Numbered from the stretch's first letter, positions 7,528-17,700 are shown. The stretch is DNA of 56,236 nt from Elusimicrobiota bacterium (GCA_016207665.1 JACQPG010000141.1:1-56236); one strand, 5' to 3'. Numbers and translations: made by a program. Notes: generated by a model from the sequence alone, not told the origin.

Positions 7528-9032
7528 ACGTGGATGTCTCCGAGTTTATTGACGATCTTCATGCCGATGGCGATCCAGATCGTGCAGAAGACAAGGACCA
7601 TCACGCCCAACCAGCTGAAATAGAAGTCTCTCATGGGTCCGGGCTGGAACACGAACATGATGATCAGCATCACCCACGGCATGATGCCGACGACGATGGA
7701 CTGTATCTTCTGCTGCGCGGTCAAGGCCGCGGTCTTCTCCACCAGCTTGGATTCCTCGCGGATGTTCTCCACGATGCGGTCGAATATCTTGGTCAGGTTG
7801 CCGCCGGCCGTTCTCTGGATGACCACCGCCTTGATCATGTAGGAAAGAAGACGGCTCTGCACCCTCTCCTCCATGCCTTCCAAAGCCTTGTCGATGCTGG
7901 TGCCGAGCTGGTAATTCTTGAGCACCAGCCCGAACTCCTCGGAGATCGGGGGCTGGAGGTCCCTTTGGACCAGATCCACGCACTGGACTAGATCGATGCC
8001 GGATTTGAGGCCGTTGGACATCAAGATCATGGCGTCCATGAGCTGAGCCTCGCATTTCATGCCTCGGCGAAAGCGGATATTGCGCAGCAGCCAGCCCGGG
8101 AGTATGAGGCCGGCATAAAGGCCGAAAAACATGAAGATGAGCATGCCGAAGGGATCGAATGTGAGCAGCCCGATGAGAAAGCCTAGGACGATCGGGGCTC
8201 CCACGATGTGGTTGATCTTGACCGTCAGGAATTGCCGCTCGTATTCATGGGCCCATTCCTTGGCCTTGACCTTGTATTTTTCCCAAGCCTGGGTGATCTT
8301 GTCCTCGTTGAGAGTTCCCACCAGCCAACCGGCCGCGAATATAAAGGCCACGCCGATGAGCTTGATCAGATAGGGCAAGGCCAGAGAGCCGCGCTTGCCG
8401 TCTTCCGGGGGGCTATAGCCCCTTGGAGGCGCGTTCACCGCGTAAAAGGCCGAGTTGGTCAGGGCCGCGATGGCGAGAGTGGCTTCCCGATAACGCTGCA
8501 CGTCCCCCGAGACAAGGGCGTCCAGGAGGCTGTCCATCTCCTTGACGATCAGATCAAAGCTGGCCATCACGGCGCGTCCCCGGCCGCCTAGCGAGGAGCC
8601 CAGGCGGGCGCGATAAAGCCGGTCCAGGGACATCTGGAAACGCACTCGATTATCCTCGAAATCGCGCACCAAGGCGTAGGGCGACATGAGCTGCCCGCCG
8701 TCGGAAGGACCCAGCGTCTTGCGCGTCAGCTCGAAAAACTCGTAAAGCACCGAGGCGGGAGCTTGCCAGAGCTGCGCCTCGTTGAGCACGCCCTCCTCGG
8801 GATCCTGCCATACCGGCCTCTTGAGCATGGCCTCCAGGTTCTTGTCCACCCACTCGGGAACGGGAAGGCTCGGATCGCGGTCCCTTTTGAAATAGTGATA
8901 GAACTTCTGCGCCCGCGTCTCGGCCCCCTCCTTATCAAGCATGAACTTGACCTCGGCGGGTTTGAATAGCTGGGCTCCGGCCGGCGGCGCGGCCAGGGAC
9001 AAGAGCACGACGGCGGACGCGATCGCCCTCAC
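7524..9032 (-). CDS. tadB: TadB-like platform protein with extra exported N-terminal domain
   Basis: The 502-residue protein has a T2SSF domain at about 325-460 with four flanking hydrophobic stretches (about 277-312, 446-463 and 472-491) and the motif IVENIREESKLVEKTAALTA, typical of TadB. What is odd is the front. A cleavable-looking signal peptide (residues 1-20, ending AGA) is followed by about 195 residues of helical, soluble sequence and a further helix at about 218-238. TadB proteins usually run near 300 residues and lack this part. The extra piece should lie outside the inner membrane. I do not recognise it. The gene overlaps both the ATPase gene before it and tadC after it by four bases. 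Confidence 0.88.
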   Translation of the reverse strand: MRAIASAVVLLSLAAPPAGAQLFKPAEVKFMLDKEGAETRAQKFYHYFKRDRDPSLPVPEWVDKNLEAMLKRPVWQDPEEGVLNEAQLWQAPASVLYEFFELTRKTLGPSDGGQLMSPYALVRDFEDNRVRFQMSLDRLYRARLGSSLGGRGRAVMASFDLIVKEMDSLLDALVSGDVQRYREATLAIAALTNSAFYAVNAPPRGYSPPEDGKRGSLALPYLIKLIGVAFIFAAGWLVGTLNEDKITQAWEKYKVKAKEWAHEYERQFLTVKINHIVGAPIVLGFLIGLLTFDPFGMLIFMFFGLYAGLILPGWLLRNIRFRRGMKCEAQLMDAMILMSNGLKSGIDLVQCVDLVQRDLQPPISEEFGLVLKNYQLGTSIDKALEGMEERVQSRLLSYMIKAVVIQRTAGGNLTKIFDRIVENIREESKLVEKTAALTAQQKIQSIVVGIMPWVMLIIMFVFQPGPMRDFYFSWLGVMVLVFCTIWIAIGMKIVNKLGDIHV

Positions 9033-11290
9033 GGCTTCCTCATGGGAGGCGGGGCGGGGGAGACGGGTTTGGCCGGGCTTCCTTCCTTCACGTCCCGATA
9101 GATGGTCGGAGCCACGGAGAGACCTTTGAGCCGGAACTCGTCGTGGAAGGTCGGGACATAACCCATGCCCGTGAAATAACCCATGGTCTGGCCCTCGGGC
9201 GTCATCCCGGTCTGGTTGAAGCGGAAAATATCCCGGGTCAAGACCTTAAGCCCGTCGCGCCCCGTCACCTCGGTCACGTAGGTCACCCGGCGTTTCCCAT
9301 CGGAAGAGCGGGTCAGCTGGATGAAAAGGTGCACGGCGCTCGAGATCATATCCACCAGCACGCTCATCGGCAAATCGGTGCCGGCCATCAAGCACATGGC
9401 CGAAAGCCTCGATATCGCGTCGGAAGGGGAGTTGGCGTGTATCGTGGACAAAGACCCCTCGTGGCCCGTGTTCTTGGCCTGGAGCATGTCCAGGGCCTCC
9501 GCGCCGCGGCACTCGCCGACCACGATGCGATCGGGGCGCATGCGCAAGCAATTGCGCACCAGCTCCCGGATCGACACCTCGCCCTTGCCCTCGATGTTGG
9601 CGGGCCTGCTTTCCAACCGCACCCAGTGCTCCTGCTGCAGCTTGAGCTCGGCCGTGTCCTCGACCGTGATGATGCGCTCGTCCTCGGGGATATAGTTCGA
9701 GAGCATGTTCAAGAACGTGGTCTTTCCGCTGCCGGTGCCGCCCGAGATCAATATGTTCTTGCGCAGAAGGACGCAGGCCCGCAAGAACTCGATCATCTCT
9801 TGGTTGGCGCTGCCGAAGCCGACCAGCTGCTTGGCGGTGTAGGGCTTGGCCGAGAAGCGGCGTATGGTCAGGGTCGGACCCGAGACGGCCAGCGGGGCGA
9901 TGATGGCGTTGACGCGCGAGCCGTCCTTGAGCCGGGCGTCCACCAGAGGGACCGACTCGTCGACGCGCCGGCCGATGGGAGCGACGATGCGTTTGATCAC
10001 CTGGATGACTTGATCATCGCTGCGAAAGCGTATGGGCAGGAGCACCAGCTTGCCGGAGCGCTCGATATAGATCTTCTCGCAGCCGTTGACCATGATTTCG
10101 TTGATCGAAGGGTCTCGCATCAGGGCCTGCAAGGGACCCAGGCCCAGTATCTCATCGACCAACTCGGTGATGAACTGCTCCCTCTGGCCACGCGACAGCG
10201 GCAGCTGCCGCTCCTTCTGCAATAGGTTCTCGATGATCTGGGAGACCTTGGTCCTATTCTCCTCGCTCTGGGCCTGCTCGTCGGAGATCCGGATGCGCTC
10301 GGTCTCCATGGCGGCGACCACCATCTTGTGCATCTTCTGCTTGAGATCGTCCCAGAACTCCGGCACATCGCCCGTCAACCCGGGCAGAAAGCTCCTTGCT
10401 TGAGAGCTCTCGGGCGCGGCGGATGCGCCCGAAGGTTTCCAAAGGAAATCCGCGGCCTGGGTGAACTCCTCGGCCGTCATATGGCTCTCCCAATGCTTGA
10501 CCGTCGGGGTGAGCTCCATGGTGCGGCCGAGCAGGCCGCGCAGAGCCTTGACCCAGTCGCTCTGCATGGACTCGACCACCAGTATTTTTTGGGTGTTGGC
10601 GTACTCCGGGATCAAGTCCTCCCACGGCATGTAGGCGAGCACGGATTTATTGATCGTGTTGAAGAAGCGATCGACCTCTCGAGGCGCCAGGGCGCCGGGC
10701 AGATTGGCCTGATTGACCACCACCTCGAACTTCTCGAGCGGGAAATGAAGTCCCTTGATCTCGGAGAACAGGGAGTAGGTGGCCTCCAATTGGGAGCGCT
10801 GCGGCAGGCAGACCCAGTACACGAGATCGGCCAGGTCGAAAGAGAAGACCTGCATGGGGAAATAGGGGTCCACGTCCAGGAACAGATCATAGCTCTCGGC
10901 CAGCGAGCTCAGTATCTTGACGATGACCTGCGGGGTCAGCGAGAAGATCTCGTTGCGGCGGGCCGCCAAGGGCAACAGACCCACGCCCCAGGGCGTGATC
11001 GGGATGCGGCCGCGCAGAAGGCGGCTCAAGCTCGAGGGGTTCTCGTGGACAGTCTGAGAAAGGCTGGCCAAGGTCGGGGGATTGAGGCCCAAAGGAAAAG
11101 CCAGGTCGTTGCGGCAGAGCGGATCCATGTGGACGATGATGACCTTCCGGTTCTGGCTTCCGGCCCAGGCCAGCGCCAGATTCAGGGCGGTCGTGCTCTT
11201 GCCGACCCCCTCCTTCGGCCCCGTAAAGACGAGGACCCGTCCGGGCTCCCGGACGGTCCTCTGCGTCTGCGCGTCCTTGGTGTCCGCCAT
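9029..11290 (-). CDS. tadA: Fused TadZ/CpaE-TadA/CpaF ATPase
   Basis: One 753-residue frame joins two proteins that are usually separate. Residues about 18-260 are a MinD/ParA-like domain with the deviant Walker [11 protein letters not shown] (24-33), as in TadZ/CpaE, which places the pilus machine in the cell. After a helical linker (about 300-365) comes a full TadA/CpaF secretion ATPase. It contains Walker [10 protein letters not shown] (517-525), an Asp box with ITVEDTAEL, a Walker B-like RIVVGECRG (588-596) and the His box [12 protein letters not shown] (609-620). Both nucleotide sites look intact. The protein ends with a Pro-rich tail. The usual receiver-like N-terminal domain of CpaE is absent. 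A fusion would fix a 1:1 ratio of locator and motor. Confidence 0.93.
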   Translation of the reverse strand: MADTKDAQTQRTVREPGRVLVFTGPKEGVGKSTTALNLALAWAGSQNRKVIIVHMDPLCRNDLAFPLGLNPPTLASLSQTVHENPSSLSRLLRGRIPITPWGVGLLPLAARRNEIFSLTPQVIVKILSSLAESYDLFLDVDPYFPMQVFSFDLADLVYWVCLPQRSQLEATYSLFSEIKGLHFPLEKFEVVVNQANLPGALAPREVDRFFNTINKSVLAYMPWEDLIPEYANTQKILVVESMQSDWVKALRGLLGRTMELTPTVKHWESHMTAEEFTQAADFLWKPSGASAAPESSQARSFLPGLTGDVPEFWDDLKQKMHKMVVAAMETERIRISDEQAQSEENRTKVSQIIENLLQKERQLPLSRGQREQFITELVDEILGLGPLQALMRDPSINEIMVNGCEKIYIERSGKLVLLPIRFRSDDQVIQVIKRIVAPIGRRVDESVPLVDARLKDGSRVNAIIAPLAVSGPTLTIRRFSAKPYTAKQLVGFGSANQEMIEFLRACVLLRKNILISGGTGSGKTTFLNMLSNYIPEDERIITVEDTAELKLQQEHWVRLESRPANIEGKGEVSIRELVRNCLRMRPDRIVVGECRGAEALDMLQAKNTGHEGSLSTIHANSPSDAISRLSAMCLMAGTDLPMSVLVDMISSAVHLFIQLTRSSDGKRRVTYVTEVTGRDGLKVLTRDIFRFNQTGMTPEGQTMGYFTGMGYVPTFHDEFRLKGLSVAPTIYRDVKEGSPAKPVSPAPPPMRKP

Positions 11291-11301
11291 AATCCGTCGG
11301 G

Positions 11302-12063
11302 CTATTTGACGATTTCCATCGTGATGAAGAGAAAGAGCGATTTCTGTTCCTCCACGATGTCCGTCTTGGTGAAGAGCCAGCCGAGTATCGGTATATGACC
11401 CAGGAAGGGCACCCGGGTCTTATTGATGTTCTTGGTGCTGGACTTGAGGCCGCCGATAACCAAGGTCTCTCCGCTCTTGATCTCGACCGCGGTCTGGATC
11501 TGTCGCGTGACGATGGATGGGACGGAGGTGCCTCCCACCTGCACGGGTTTGGAGAAATCGGGGTTCGACACCTCGAGCTGGAACTCGGCCCGGATCGTGT
11601 CCTTCTTGTTGGGATTGATCACCGGGACTATGTTCAAAATGGTCGCTATCTTCTTGAAGTCGGCCGTGCAGCCCTGGTTGTTGCAGGACGGATAGGGCTG
11701 CTCGCCGCCGACGACGAAATTCGCTTGCGCGTTGGCCTGCACGATCACCTTGGGATTGGAAAGGAGCTGGGCCTTGCCCTCGGTCTCGAGCATGCGCAGC
11801 GAGGTCTGCAGAGCGGTCTGGCGCGCGAAATCGCCGATCTGATAGATGCCCGGTATCTGTTTCTCGGCGAACCCGATGCCCGTCTGGAAAGGGCCCCAGA
11901 CGAAGCCCACGTCGCGCTGCAGGGAGCCGGATATCTCCACGATATCGGCCGAGATCGCGATCAGCGAGTCCTCGGGCTGGGCGAAAGCGGGGCCCGCCCA
12001 CAAAGCGGAGAGCAGGATACCTGCCGATAGCCGCGAAGCCCAAGTCGCTGTTTTCCTTTTCAT
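11302..12063 (-). CDS. Short secretin, CpaC/RcpA-like
   Basis: This 253-residue protein has a signal peptide (about 1-28, ending AFA) and then almost only a secretin core: VIVQANAQANFVVGGEQPYP, the beta-strand region with VGGTSVPSIVTRQI, VEIKSGETLVIGGL and the C-terminal VPFLGHIPILGWLF. CpaC/RcpA secretins normally carry a pilotin/N domain and a BON domain and reach 400-500 residues; here these are missing. The gene sits between cpaB and the fused ATPase, with gaps of 1 and 11 bases. It should form the outer-membrane gate for the pilus, with periplasmic contacts supplied by other proteins, perhaps the enlarged TadB or the TPR protein. Confidence 0.88.
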   Translation of the reverse strand: MKRKTATWASRLSAGILLSALWAGPAFAQPEDSLIAISADIVEISGSLQRDVGFVWGPFQTGIGFAEKQIPGIYQIGDFARQTALQTSLRMLETEGKAQLLSNPKVIVQANAQANFVVGGEQPYPSCNNQGCTADFKKIATILNIVPVINPNKKDTIRAEFQLEVSNPDFSKPVQVGGTSVPSIVTRQIQTAVEIKSGETLVIGGLKSSTKNINKTRVPFLGHIPILGWLFTKTDIVEEQKSLFLFITMEIVK

Positions 12064-12064
12064 T

Positions 12065-12820
12065 CTATTTGAATAGCTTCCTGAAGCTCGCCATCTCCAT
12101 CGGATGCATCTCGACGTCGCCGAGACCGCGCACCACCACGCTGATGTCGCCCTGCTTCATGGACAGGGCCAGGTATTGCGCCTCGTTCGGGTTCAAGGCC
12201 AGGCTGAGCATGGCCTTTTCCGAGAAGGCGGCGGTGCGGTCGTCGCGATCGGTCTTTTCCTTGACCTGCTTGGCGGTCATGCCCTGCCCCAGATTGGTGC
12301 CCACCGCGATCACCAGCACGTTCTGCAAAATGGTGGCGGTGACCTTCTCCTTCCGGTTGTCGGCCATCAAGGCGTCGAAAGTGACCAGCACGTCCACTCG
12401 ATCGCCCGGCTTGACCAGCTGCTTGAGCTCGGACTCCACGGGGATGATCGCCCCGCGATAGCCCGGAGGCACCTTGACGCTCAGCCCCGCCTCCGGAGAC
12501 AGGGAGATCAACGCCGACTGGGTGATCTGATTTCCCTTGGGGATGCGCACCCTCGTCACGAGGTTGTTGAGCATCTTGATATCCGAAGGCGTCTTCACCT
12601 CGAAAGCGTCCTGCTGCATGAACTTGCGCGGCATGGCGGTCTTCTCGAGCATCTCTTCCTTGATCGGGATGCGCTCGGGTATGTCGACCCGCGCCACCAG
12701 CACCTCGCCCGACTCCAGGGATTTGGTCAGCGCCGCCTCCTTCGAGGTCAAAAACCACATATAGAAGAGCGCCGCTACCATCGCCAGAAGCATCGGCACC
12801 AACACGCCTTTCTTTTCCAT
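12065..12820 (-). CDS. cpaB: Flp pilus assembly protein CpaB/RcpC
   Basis: A 251-residue protein with one N-terminal membrane helix (about 7-24) and then a SAF-type domain (about 40-110, with VLVARVDIPERIPIKEEML) and a second beta-rich domain (about 115-230, RGAIIPVESELKQLVKPGDR, then DVLVTF). This is the usual plan of CpaB/RcpC, a periplasmic partner of the secretin. It lies two bases after the TadE gene and one base before the secretin gene. The length is within the family range. Confidence 0.92.
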   Translation of the reverse strand: MEKKGVLVPMLLAMVAALFYMWFLTSKEAALTKSLESGEVLVARVDIPERIPIKEEMLEKTAMPRKFMQQDAFEVKTPSDIKMLNNLVTRVRIPKGNQITQSALISLSPEAGLSVKVPPGYRGAIIPVESELKQLVKPGDRVDVLVTFDALMADNRKEKVTATILQNVLVIAVGTNLGQGMTAKQVKEKTDRDDRTAAFSEKAMLSLALNPNEAQYLALSMKQGDISVVVRGLGDVEMHPMEMASFRKLFK

Positions 12821-12822
12821 GT

Positions 12823-13299
12823 TTAGCTCTGCAGCGGACGCTCGATCGGCATCCGCACGGTCGTCGAAATGACCCGTCGGCCGCTTCCCCTTGGGCGGGC
12901 CAACAGGATGCTGCTGATCGGGAAGATCAATTGCAACCGATAGCTTCCCGTCACCACCAGGTCGCTGTTACGCACGCGCGCCTGGGGATCCTCGAAGGGA
13001 TGCTGTTCGATCTCCGAGGAGACGAACGCCCGGCCATCCCTGATGATGGTGTTCATGATGCGTTGCATCTCGTAATTGACGTCCACCGGATCTCCGCCCG
13101 CGGCGGGAGTCGAGAGCAACGCTCCCACTCGGGCCACCTCATAGGTCGAGTGATTGAGCACGATCATCCAGAAGGAGATATAGCCCAACTCCATGATCGT
13201 GAAGACGATGGTCAGGAACACGGGCAATATGAGCAGCATCTCGACCACGACCTGACCCGGTCTCGATGCTCGCAGCCTCCCGATGACGCGCCTGGACAT
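12823..13299 (-). CDS. tadE: TadE-like minor pseudopilin
   Basis: A 158-residue protein with a TadE signature at the N-terminus: a short basic leader, then GQVVVEMLLILPVFLTIVF, a membrane helix preceded by Gly and containing the Glu typical of prepilin-like sequences. The remaining ~120 residues are soluble and should face the periplasm. TadE proteins are minor pilin-like components of Tad pili. The gene lies 39 bases after the first Flp pilin gene and two bases before cpaB. No tadF or tadG homologue is seen next to it. Confidence 0.88.
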   Translation of the reverse strand: MSRRVIGRLRASRPGQVVVEMLLILPVFLTIVFTIMELGYISFWMIVLNHSTYEVARVGALLSTPAAGGDPVDVNYEMQRIMNTIIRDGRAFVSSEIEQHPFEDPQARVRNSDLVVTGSYRLQLIFPISSILLARPRGSGRRVISTTVRMPIERPLQS

Positions 13300-13338
13300 A
13301 GTTCACCCTGGTTCCGTCCTCCGCCTCCCTCCCTGCCC

Positions 13339-13542
13339 TCAGCCGCCGCCCAGATTGCCGGCCGCGCCGGTGATCATGCCGCGGATCTGATCAAAGAGCT
13401 GGGGCATGTAATTCTTCATCAGCCTGCCGGCGATCAACAGCACGCCCACGATCACCGTCAGCATCAACAGATACTCCACCGTGTTCTGGCCCTTGCGATC
13501 CTTGGTCAGAGTCGCCCGCACCCTCTCCATCATCTTCTTCAT
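13339..13542 (-). CDS. flp: Flp-type pilin 1
   Basis: A 67-residue protein with the class IVb (Flp) prepilin pattern: a basic leader, a processing site before QNTVEYLLML and one hydrophobic helix, then a Gly-rich end. An AGGAGG ribosome binding site lies seven bases before the ATG and overlaps the stop codon of the second pilin gene upstream, so the two are coupled. It is probably the major subunit because it has the strongest ribosome binding site of the pilin genes, which is an inference. No prepilin peptidase gene is in the window. Confidence 0.9.
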   Translation of the reverse strand: MKKMMERVRATLTKDRKGQNTVEYLLMLTVIVGVLLIAGRLMKNYMPQLFDQIRGMITGAAGNLGGG

Positions 13543-13551
13543 TCGATCCTC

Positions 13552-13776
13552 CTAACGTATGGGATACGACATCAAAATGGCTATGGCGGCCTTGGTGAAC
13601 AGCTCCTTGAGCTGACCCTGAAGGAAGCCGAACATCGAGAAAAACAGCATGAACAGGATCAAGGTCGTGAGCAGGTATTCCACCGTTGTCTGCCCTAGGC
13701 AGCAACGCATTTCCTGATGCTGCCCAGGACCGCTCGCTACCGCTCGCAGCCCTCGCTGATCAAGCACGCTCGTCAT
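13552..13776 (-). CDS. Flp-type pilin-like protein 2
   Basis: A 74-residue protein whose core GQTTVEYLLTTLILFMLFF matches the Flp pilin signature, with the likely cleavage between Gly28 and Gln29. The ATG at 13776 shares a base with the stop of the barrel gene before it (TGATG), so it is translationally coupled and gives a 28-residue leader. An in-frame ATG at 13710 would give a shorter, more typical leader but lacks good spacing from a ribosome binding site. The helix is longer and more aromatic than in pilin 1, and the mature protein lacks the Gly-rich tail, so a minor or initiating pilin is possible. Confidence 0.8.
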   Translation of the reverse strand: MTSVLDQRGLRAVASGPGQHQEMRCCLGQTTVEYLLTTLILFMLFFSMFGFLQGQLKELFTKAAIAILMSYPIR

Positions 13777-14753
13777 CAGAATTTCACCTTCAAGGAAAAT
13801 TGATCGACCGTGCCGAGCGCCCCGAAGGGCACGAAGGCGTAGTCCAAGCCCACGCCGTAGCCGAAAGCCTGCGAGGTATAGAGCCCGAAGCCGAAGGACA
13901 GCCCGCTGGCCCGCTCGAGCCGCAGGCTCTTGAGCTGTCCGCTGTCGCTCTGGCCCAAGGTGTCGGAGTTGAAATAGCCCATGCGGAAGGTGAGCTGGCC
14001 GACCTCCAAATATTCCTCGGGAACCTGGAACTCGCCGCCTACGCCGATGCGCGCCGAATTGTCCGCCGGCTTGCTGATCTCGAGAGCCAGGGTGATGAAG
14101 TCTCCCCAACGATAGGCGGCTCCGCCGCGGGTGACCGAGGCCACCTCGGAGAGGCTGGCGCCGAAATTCATAATGGCGAAGCCGAGGGACAGCGAATGAT
14201 TGGGCTTGACCAAAAAGCCGATGTCGCCGACCATGGTGTCATGGATGGCCCCGGCGTTGTCCTCGTGGACCAGCTTCATGCCTCCGCCCAGGAACAGCTT
14301 CTCGTACCAGAACGAGCGTGCGATGGCGAGTGTCCCGAACCCATCCCGCACGCGCACCTCGCTGCTGGCCTGCGGCACGCCGGCGGAGTCCCGCGCGTCG
14401 AAACCGTCGGCCGCGATATAGGCCAAGTTGGCCCCCCACACCGTGCGCCCCATGGGATGGGCGTAGGCCAGATACAGCGGGGTGTCGAGATCCTGCACAT
14501 GCCTCAAATAGGAGTAGCCCAACTCCTTTTGCTGCGTGACCCCCAGGCCCGCCGGGTTGTAGATCATCGAGTCGGAGCCCTCGGCCAAGGCCACGTAAGA
14601 CCGGCCCAGGGCCATGGCCCGCGCCGAGCCTTGGCCCAGCTTCAGGAAGGCCGCTCCACCCGTGCCGGCGGCCGGGTCGATGGCCAGCGCCAGCGACGCC
14701 GCCGCGAAAAAGAGCGCCAGCGCCAACGCCGCCGCCCGGAGCCGCGAGATCAT
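13776..14753 (-). CDS. PorV/PorQ-like outer-membrane beta-barrel
   Basis: A 325-residue protein with a signal peptide (about 1-24, ending ALA) and a FadL-like barrel of the PorV/PorQ family. It has the typical N-terminal pattern GGAAFLKLGQGSARAMALG, then YNPAGLG, and ends with a beta strand and Phe (QFSLKVKF). In Bacteroidota PorV carries type IX secretion substrates, but relatives occur in other phyla without a shown role. Here the gene is inside the Tad operon, overlapping by four bases the giant FlgD-Ig protein gene before it and by one base the pilin 2 gene after it. It may help that protein reach or stay on the surface. Confidence 0.82.
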   Translation of the reverse strand: MISRLRAAALALALFFAAASLALAIDPAAGTGGAAFLKLGQGSARAMALGRSYVALAEGSDSMIYNPAGLGVTQQKELGYSYLRHVQDLDTPLYLAYAHPMGRTVWGANLAYIAADGFDARDSAGVPQASSEVRVRDGFGTLAIARSFWYEKLFLGGGMKLVHEDNAGAIHDTMVGDIGFLVKPNHSLSLGFAIMNFGASLSEVASVTRGGAAYRWGDFITLALEISKPADNSARIGVGGEFQVPEEYLEVGQLTFRMGYFNSDTLGQSDSGQLKSLRLERASGLSFGFGLYTSQAFGYGVGLDYAFVPFGALGTVDQFSLKVKF

Positions 14754-17700
14754 GGGATAAGCACCTTCTTGACCGTCTGCAAGATGTTCTTTCCGCCGAA
14801 GGTCTCCTCGACCCTGACGACGGCGTAATAGATGCCGCGGGCCACTCCACGCCCGGACTGGTTGGTCTTATTCCAAACGAAGGTCACGGGGCTGGCCGAG
14901 AAGCTCGGCGCCTGCTCGCCGAAATCCTTTTGGATCACCAGGTCTCCGGCTATGTTGTAGATCCTCAATATCACGCGAGCCTGAAAGGGCGTGAATATGG
15001 AAAAGGTGGCCGTGGGGCCGGTCACGGGGTTGGGATAGGCGAAGGTGTTGCGCTCGAAGTCGCCGGCGGGATCGAGCGACGCGTTGCGCACCACCGGTAT
15101 CTCGTCCAGCGGCCGGTCCAGGGACAAGGCGCTGGGGTTGAGCACGTTGCCGGTCAAGCTGTCGATGGCGTTGATATCGGTCGAGCCCACGATCTTGAAC
15201 TTGTAGCTGCCGTCCTGCACCAGGCTCAAGCGCAGGTCCGTCCCGTCCCAGACGTCCTCGATCTGGGTGCGCGCCGGCTTGACCCCCACGATCCTCTTGA
15301 CCAGGGAGACGGATTCGGGCGTGGTCGGATTTCCCACGATGTCGAAGGAGGTCCCGGGCTTGTAGATCTTGATGGCCACCTTCATGGGCTCGGAGACCTG
15401 GTAAAAGATGGATGCGGCCCGCGTGTCCGAACGCAAGGGAGTCACGGCGACGTCGTAGATGCGGAGCGGATCGAAGGAGATGGTCACCTGCGCCGTGGAT
15501 CCCGACGAAAGCTGCGAGGCCAGATCCGAGGCCACCGCGCGGATCAGATAAAAGCCCGGCGGCGGGAAGTTTCCGAACTCATCGCGGCCGTCCCAAACGT
15601 CGCGCAGCAGAACGTTATTCTCCCGGAAGGCGCCCGAGGCCACGGTGCGGACCACGGCGGGCGGGATGACGGTGTTGAGCACTTGTATGGTCACCGAGGA
15701 CTGCCGGGTCAAGGAATAGCTGATAGTGAAGGGCGGCAGCGAGGTCACCGTCTCGCTGGAGTTGAAGAGGTCCGGAACGTCGGGCTCCACGACGAAATTG
15801 GTGAAGATGATCGCGCCGCGCTGGACGGTGATGTTTCCGATGACCCTATCGGTGGCGAAATGGCGGGGCGTCGTGGTCGACTCCGCGGTCAAGGTGAACA
15901 AGTAGGGGCCGTCAGGCACCATCAGCCCGTTGACGTCCCGGCCGTCCCAAAACTCGGTGATGCGCAGCCGGCCGGCCCTCATGCCCCGGATCGCATGAAC
16001 CGGGGAGACGGCGCCCCCTCCGGGAGCGATGATCTGGGAACAGGAGCCCGGCGCGATGCTGCCGCAGGGAGGCCAGGTGGAGGTGCTGCCGGTGATCACG
16101 GTTCCCGGGGGATAGATATTGATGCCGACGCTCATGGTCTGCGACAACTGATAGCTGATCAAGGCGACGTCGGAGGCGCCGTTGAGCAAGGGCGTGGTCT
16201 GCACGTCCGTGATGCGGAAGAGGTTTACCGGGAAAAGCACCGTGGTCGTCGTCACCTTGTGGCGGAAGGTCGGATCGGCCGCGGTCAACTGGGCCAGATA
16301 GGTTCCGGACGAGACGGTCATGCCATCGTCGCCGATCGGCTCGTCCCAGCGCTCGAGATTGCCGAAATTGCCGGGCCTTTGCTCGTTGGCGACCAGAGTC
16401 TTGACCAGCCTTTGACCCGTGGCGTCGAATATCTTGAAATTGACCACGGCTTCTCGAGACAGGGAATACCGGAAGAAGAACGGGTTGAGGCCGGCCACGG
16501 AGGGGCTCGAGCCCACCACGGAGGAGGCCGGGGCGATCTGGCTGATGCCGACGAAGCCCCTGATCACGGGCAGGAAACCGCTCTTGGCCTGCGAGGTCCA
16601 GATCCTCCTGTCGTTGGCGTTGGCTCTAAAAGGATAGCCGTTCTGGGTGGGCAGCGCGGCATAGATCACGAAGACATAATCCCCGTCCTCCAGGAGCTGG
16701 CCGTCCGCGTCTCGCCCGTCCCAAAAGGAGATCACCCTCGTCCGCGAGTTCTTCTGCTCGACGATCCTCTTGACCGGAGTGATGCCGCTGCCCACGCCGG
16801 CGGGACAGCTTCCGAGAGCGGGACGAAAGTCCTTCGGAGGGCGGGCCTCGAAGCCGGCCGCGGTATCGTCCAGAAGGGCGTTATTGACCTGATTGAGAGG
16901 ATTGACCACGTTATTGCCGGGGCCGGAGGGGCAGAATTGGGTCCCAGGCGGATAGATGTCGACATAGACCGTGGCCGGCTCGGTCAGGACATAGTCGAGC
17001 ACGGCCAGGGACGTCGAGCCCTCCACCAAGGGCTGCACCCGTATGTCCGTGATTTGCAAGGGATCAAGGCCGATCTGCCGGACCACGGCCGTCGAAAAAT
17101 CGGGACCGTAGGAGTCGGAGACCGCGGACTGCAGGTTCAAGAGATAAACGCCCGGGGCCAGGAGGTCCCCGTTGTCGGCCCGCCCGTTCCAGGAATCGCC
17201 GTTGGTGAGGCTGCCGTTGGGAACGCCTTCCCCCACTCGCGGCAGGCCAGGAACGAGACTGCGCACTAGGGAGAACGGAGAGGCGCTCTCGTTGATGGTC
17301 ATGAACATGGTCGCGTCCTTGGACAGCCGATAAGAGATGTTGAAAGGCTGCCCCGCCACCGGCGTCACGTTGCCTATGAGGCTCGGAGAGGAACGCACCA
17401 CGTGGATATTGTTGACGTCGACCACGATCGGCCTTTGCGAAACGATGGTGTTGTTGGAGTCCCGGGTCGAGCCCGAGGGATAGGCGCGGGTCTGGCTGAT
17501 GACGATGTTTCCGCTGGCTCCGATCTGATTGGTCTTGACCGTGACCCTGAACCCGAATTGCCCGTTGGTCTTGCCGAATTCGCCTTGTATGTTGACGGAT
17601 CCGTCCCATAGCGTGCAGAAGGGCCCTAGCGGGCCGGAGACATCGCTGTTGGTCTGGGCTTGGATGATCCCGGGAGCGTCGACGAAAAAAGTCCTCAAGG

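Noticed and set aside
14930-17269. Long plus-strand open frame of 779 residues
   Set aside because: It lies opposite the giant FlgD-Ig gene, is rich in Gly, Arg, His and Asp as expected from a GC-rich antisense frame, and has no family motif. The minus-strand gene explains the sequence.
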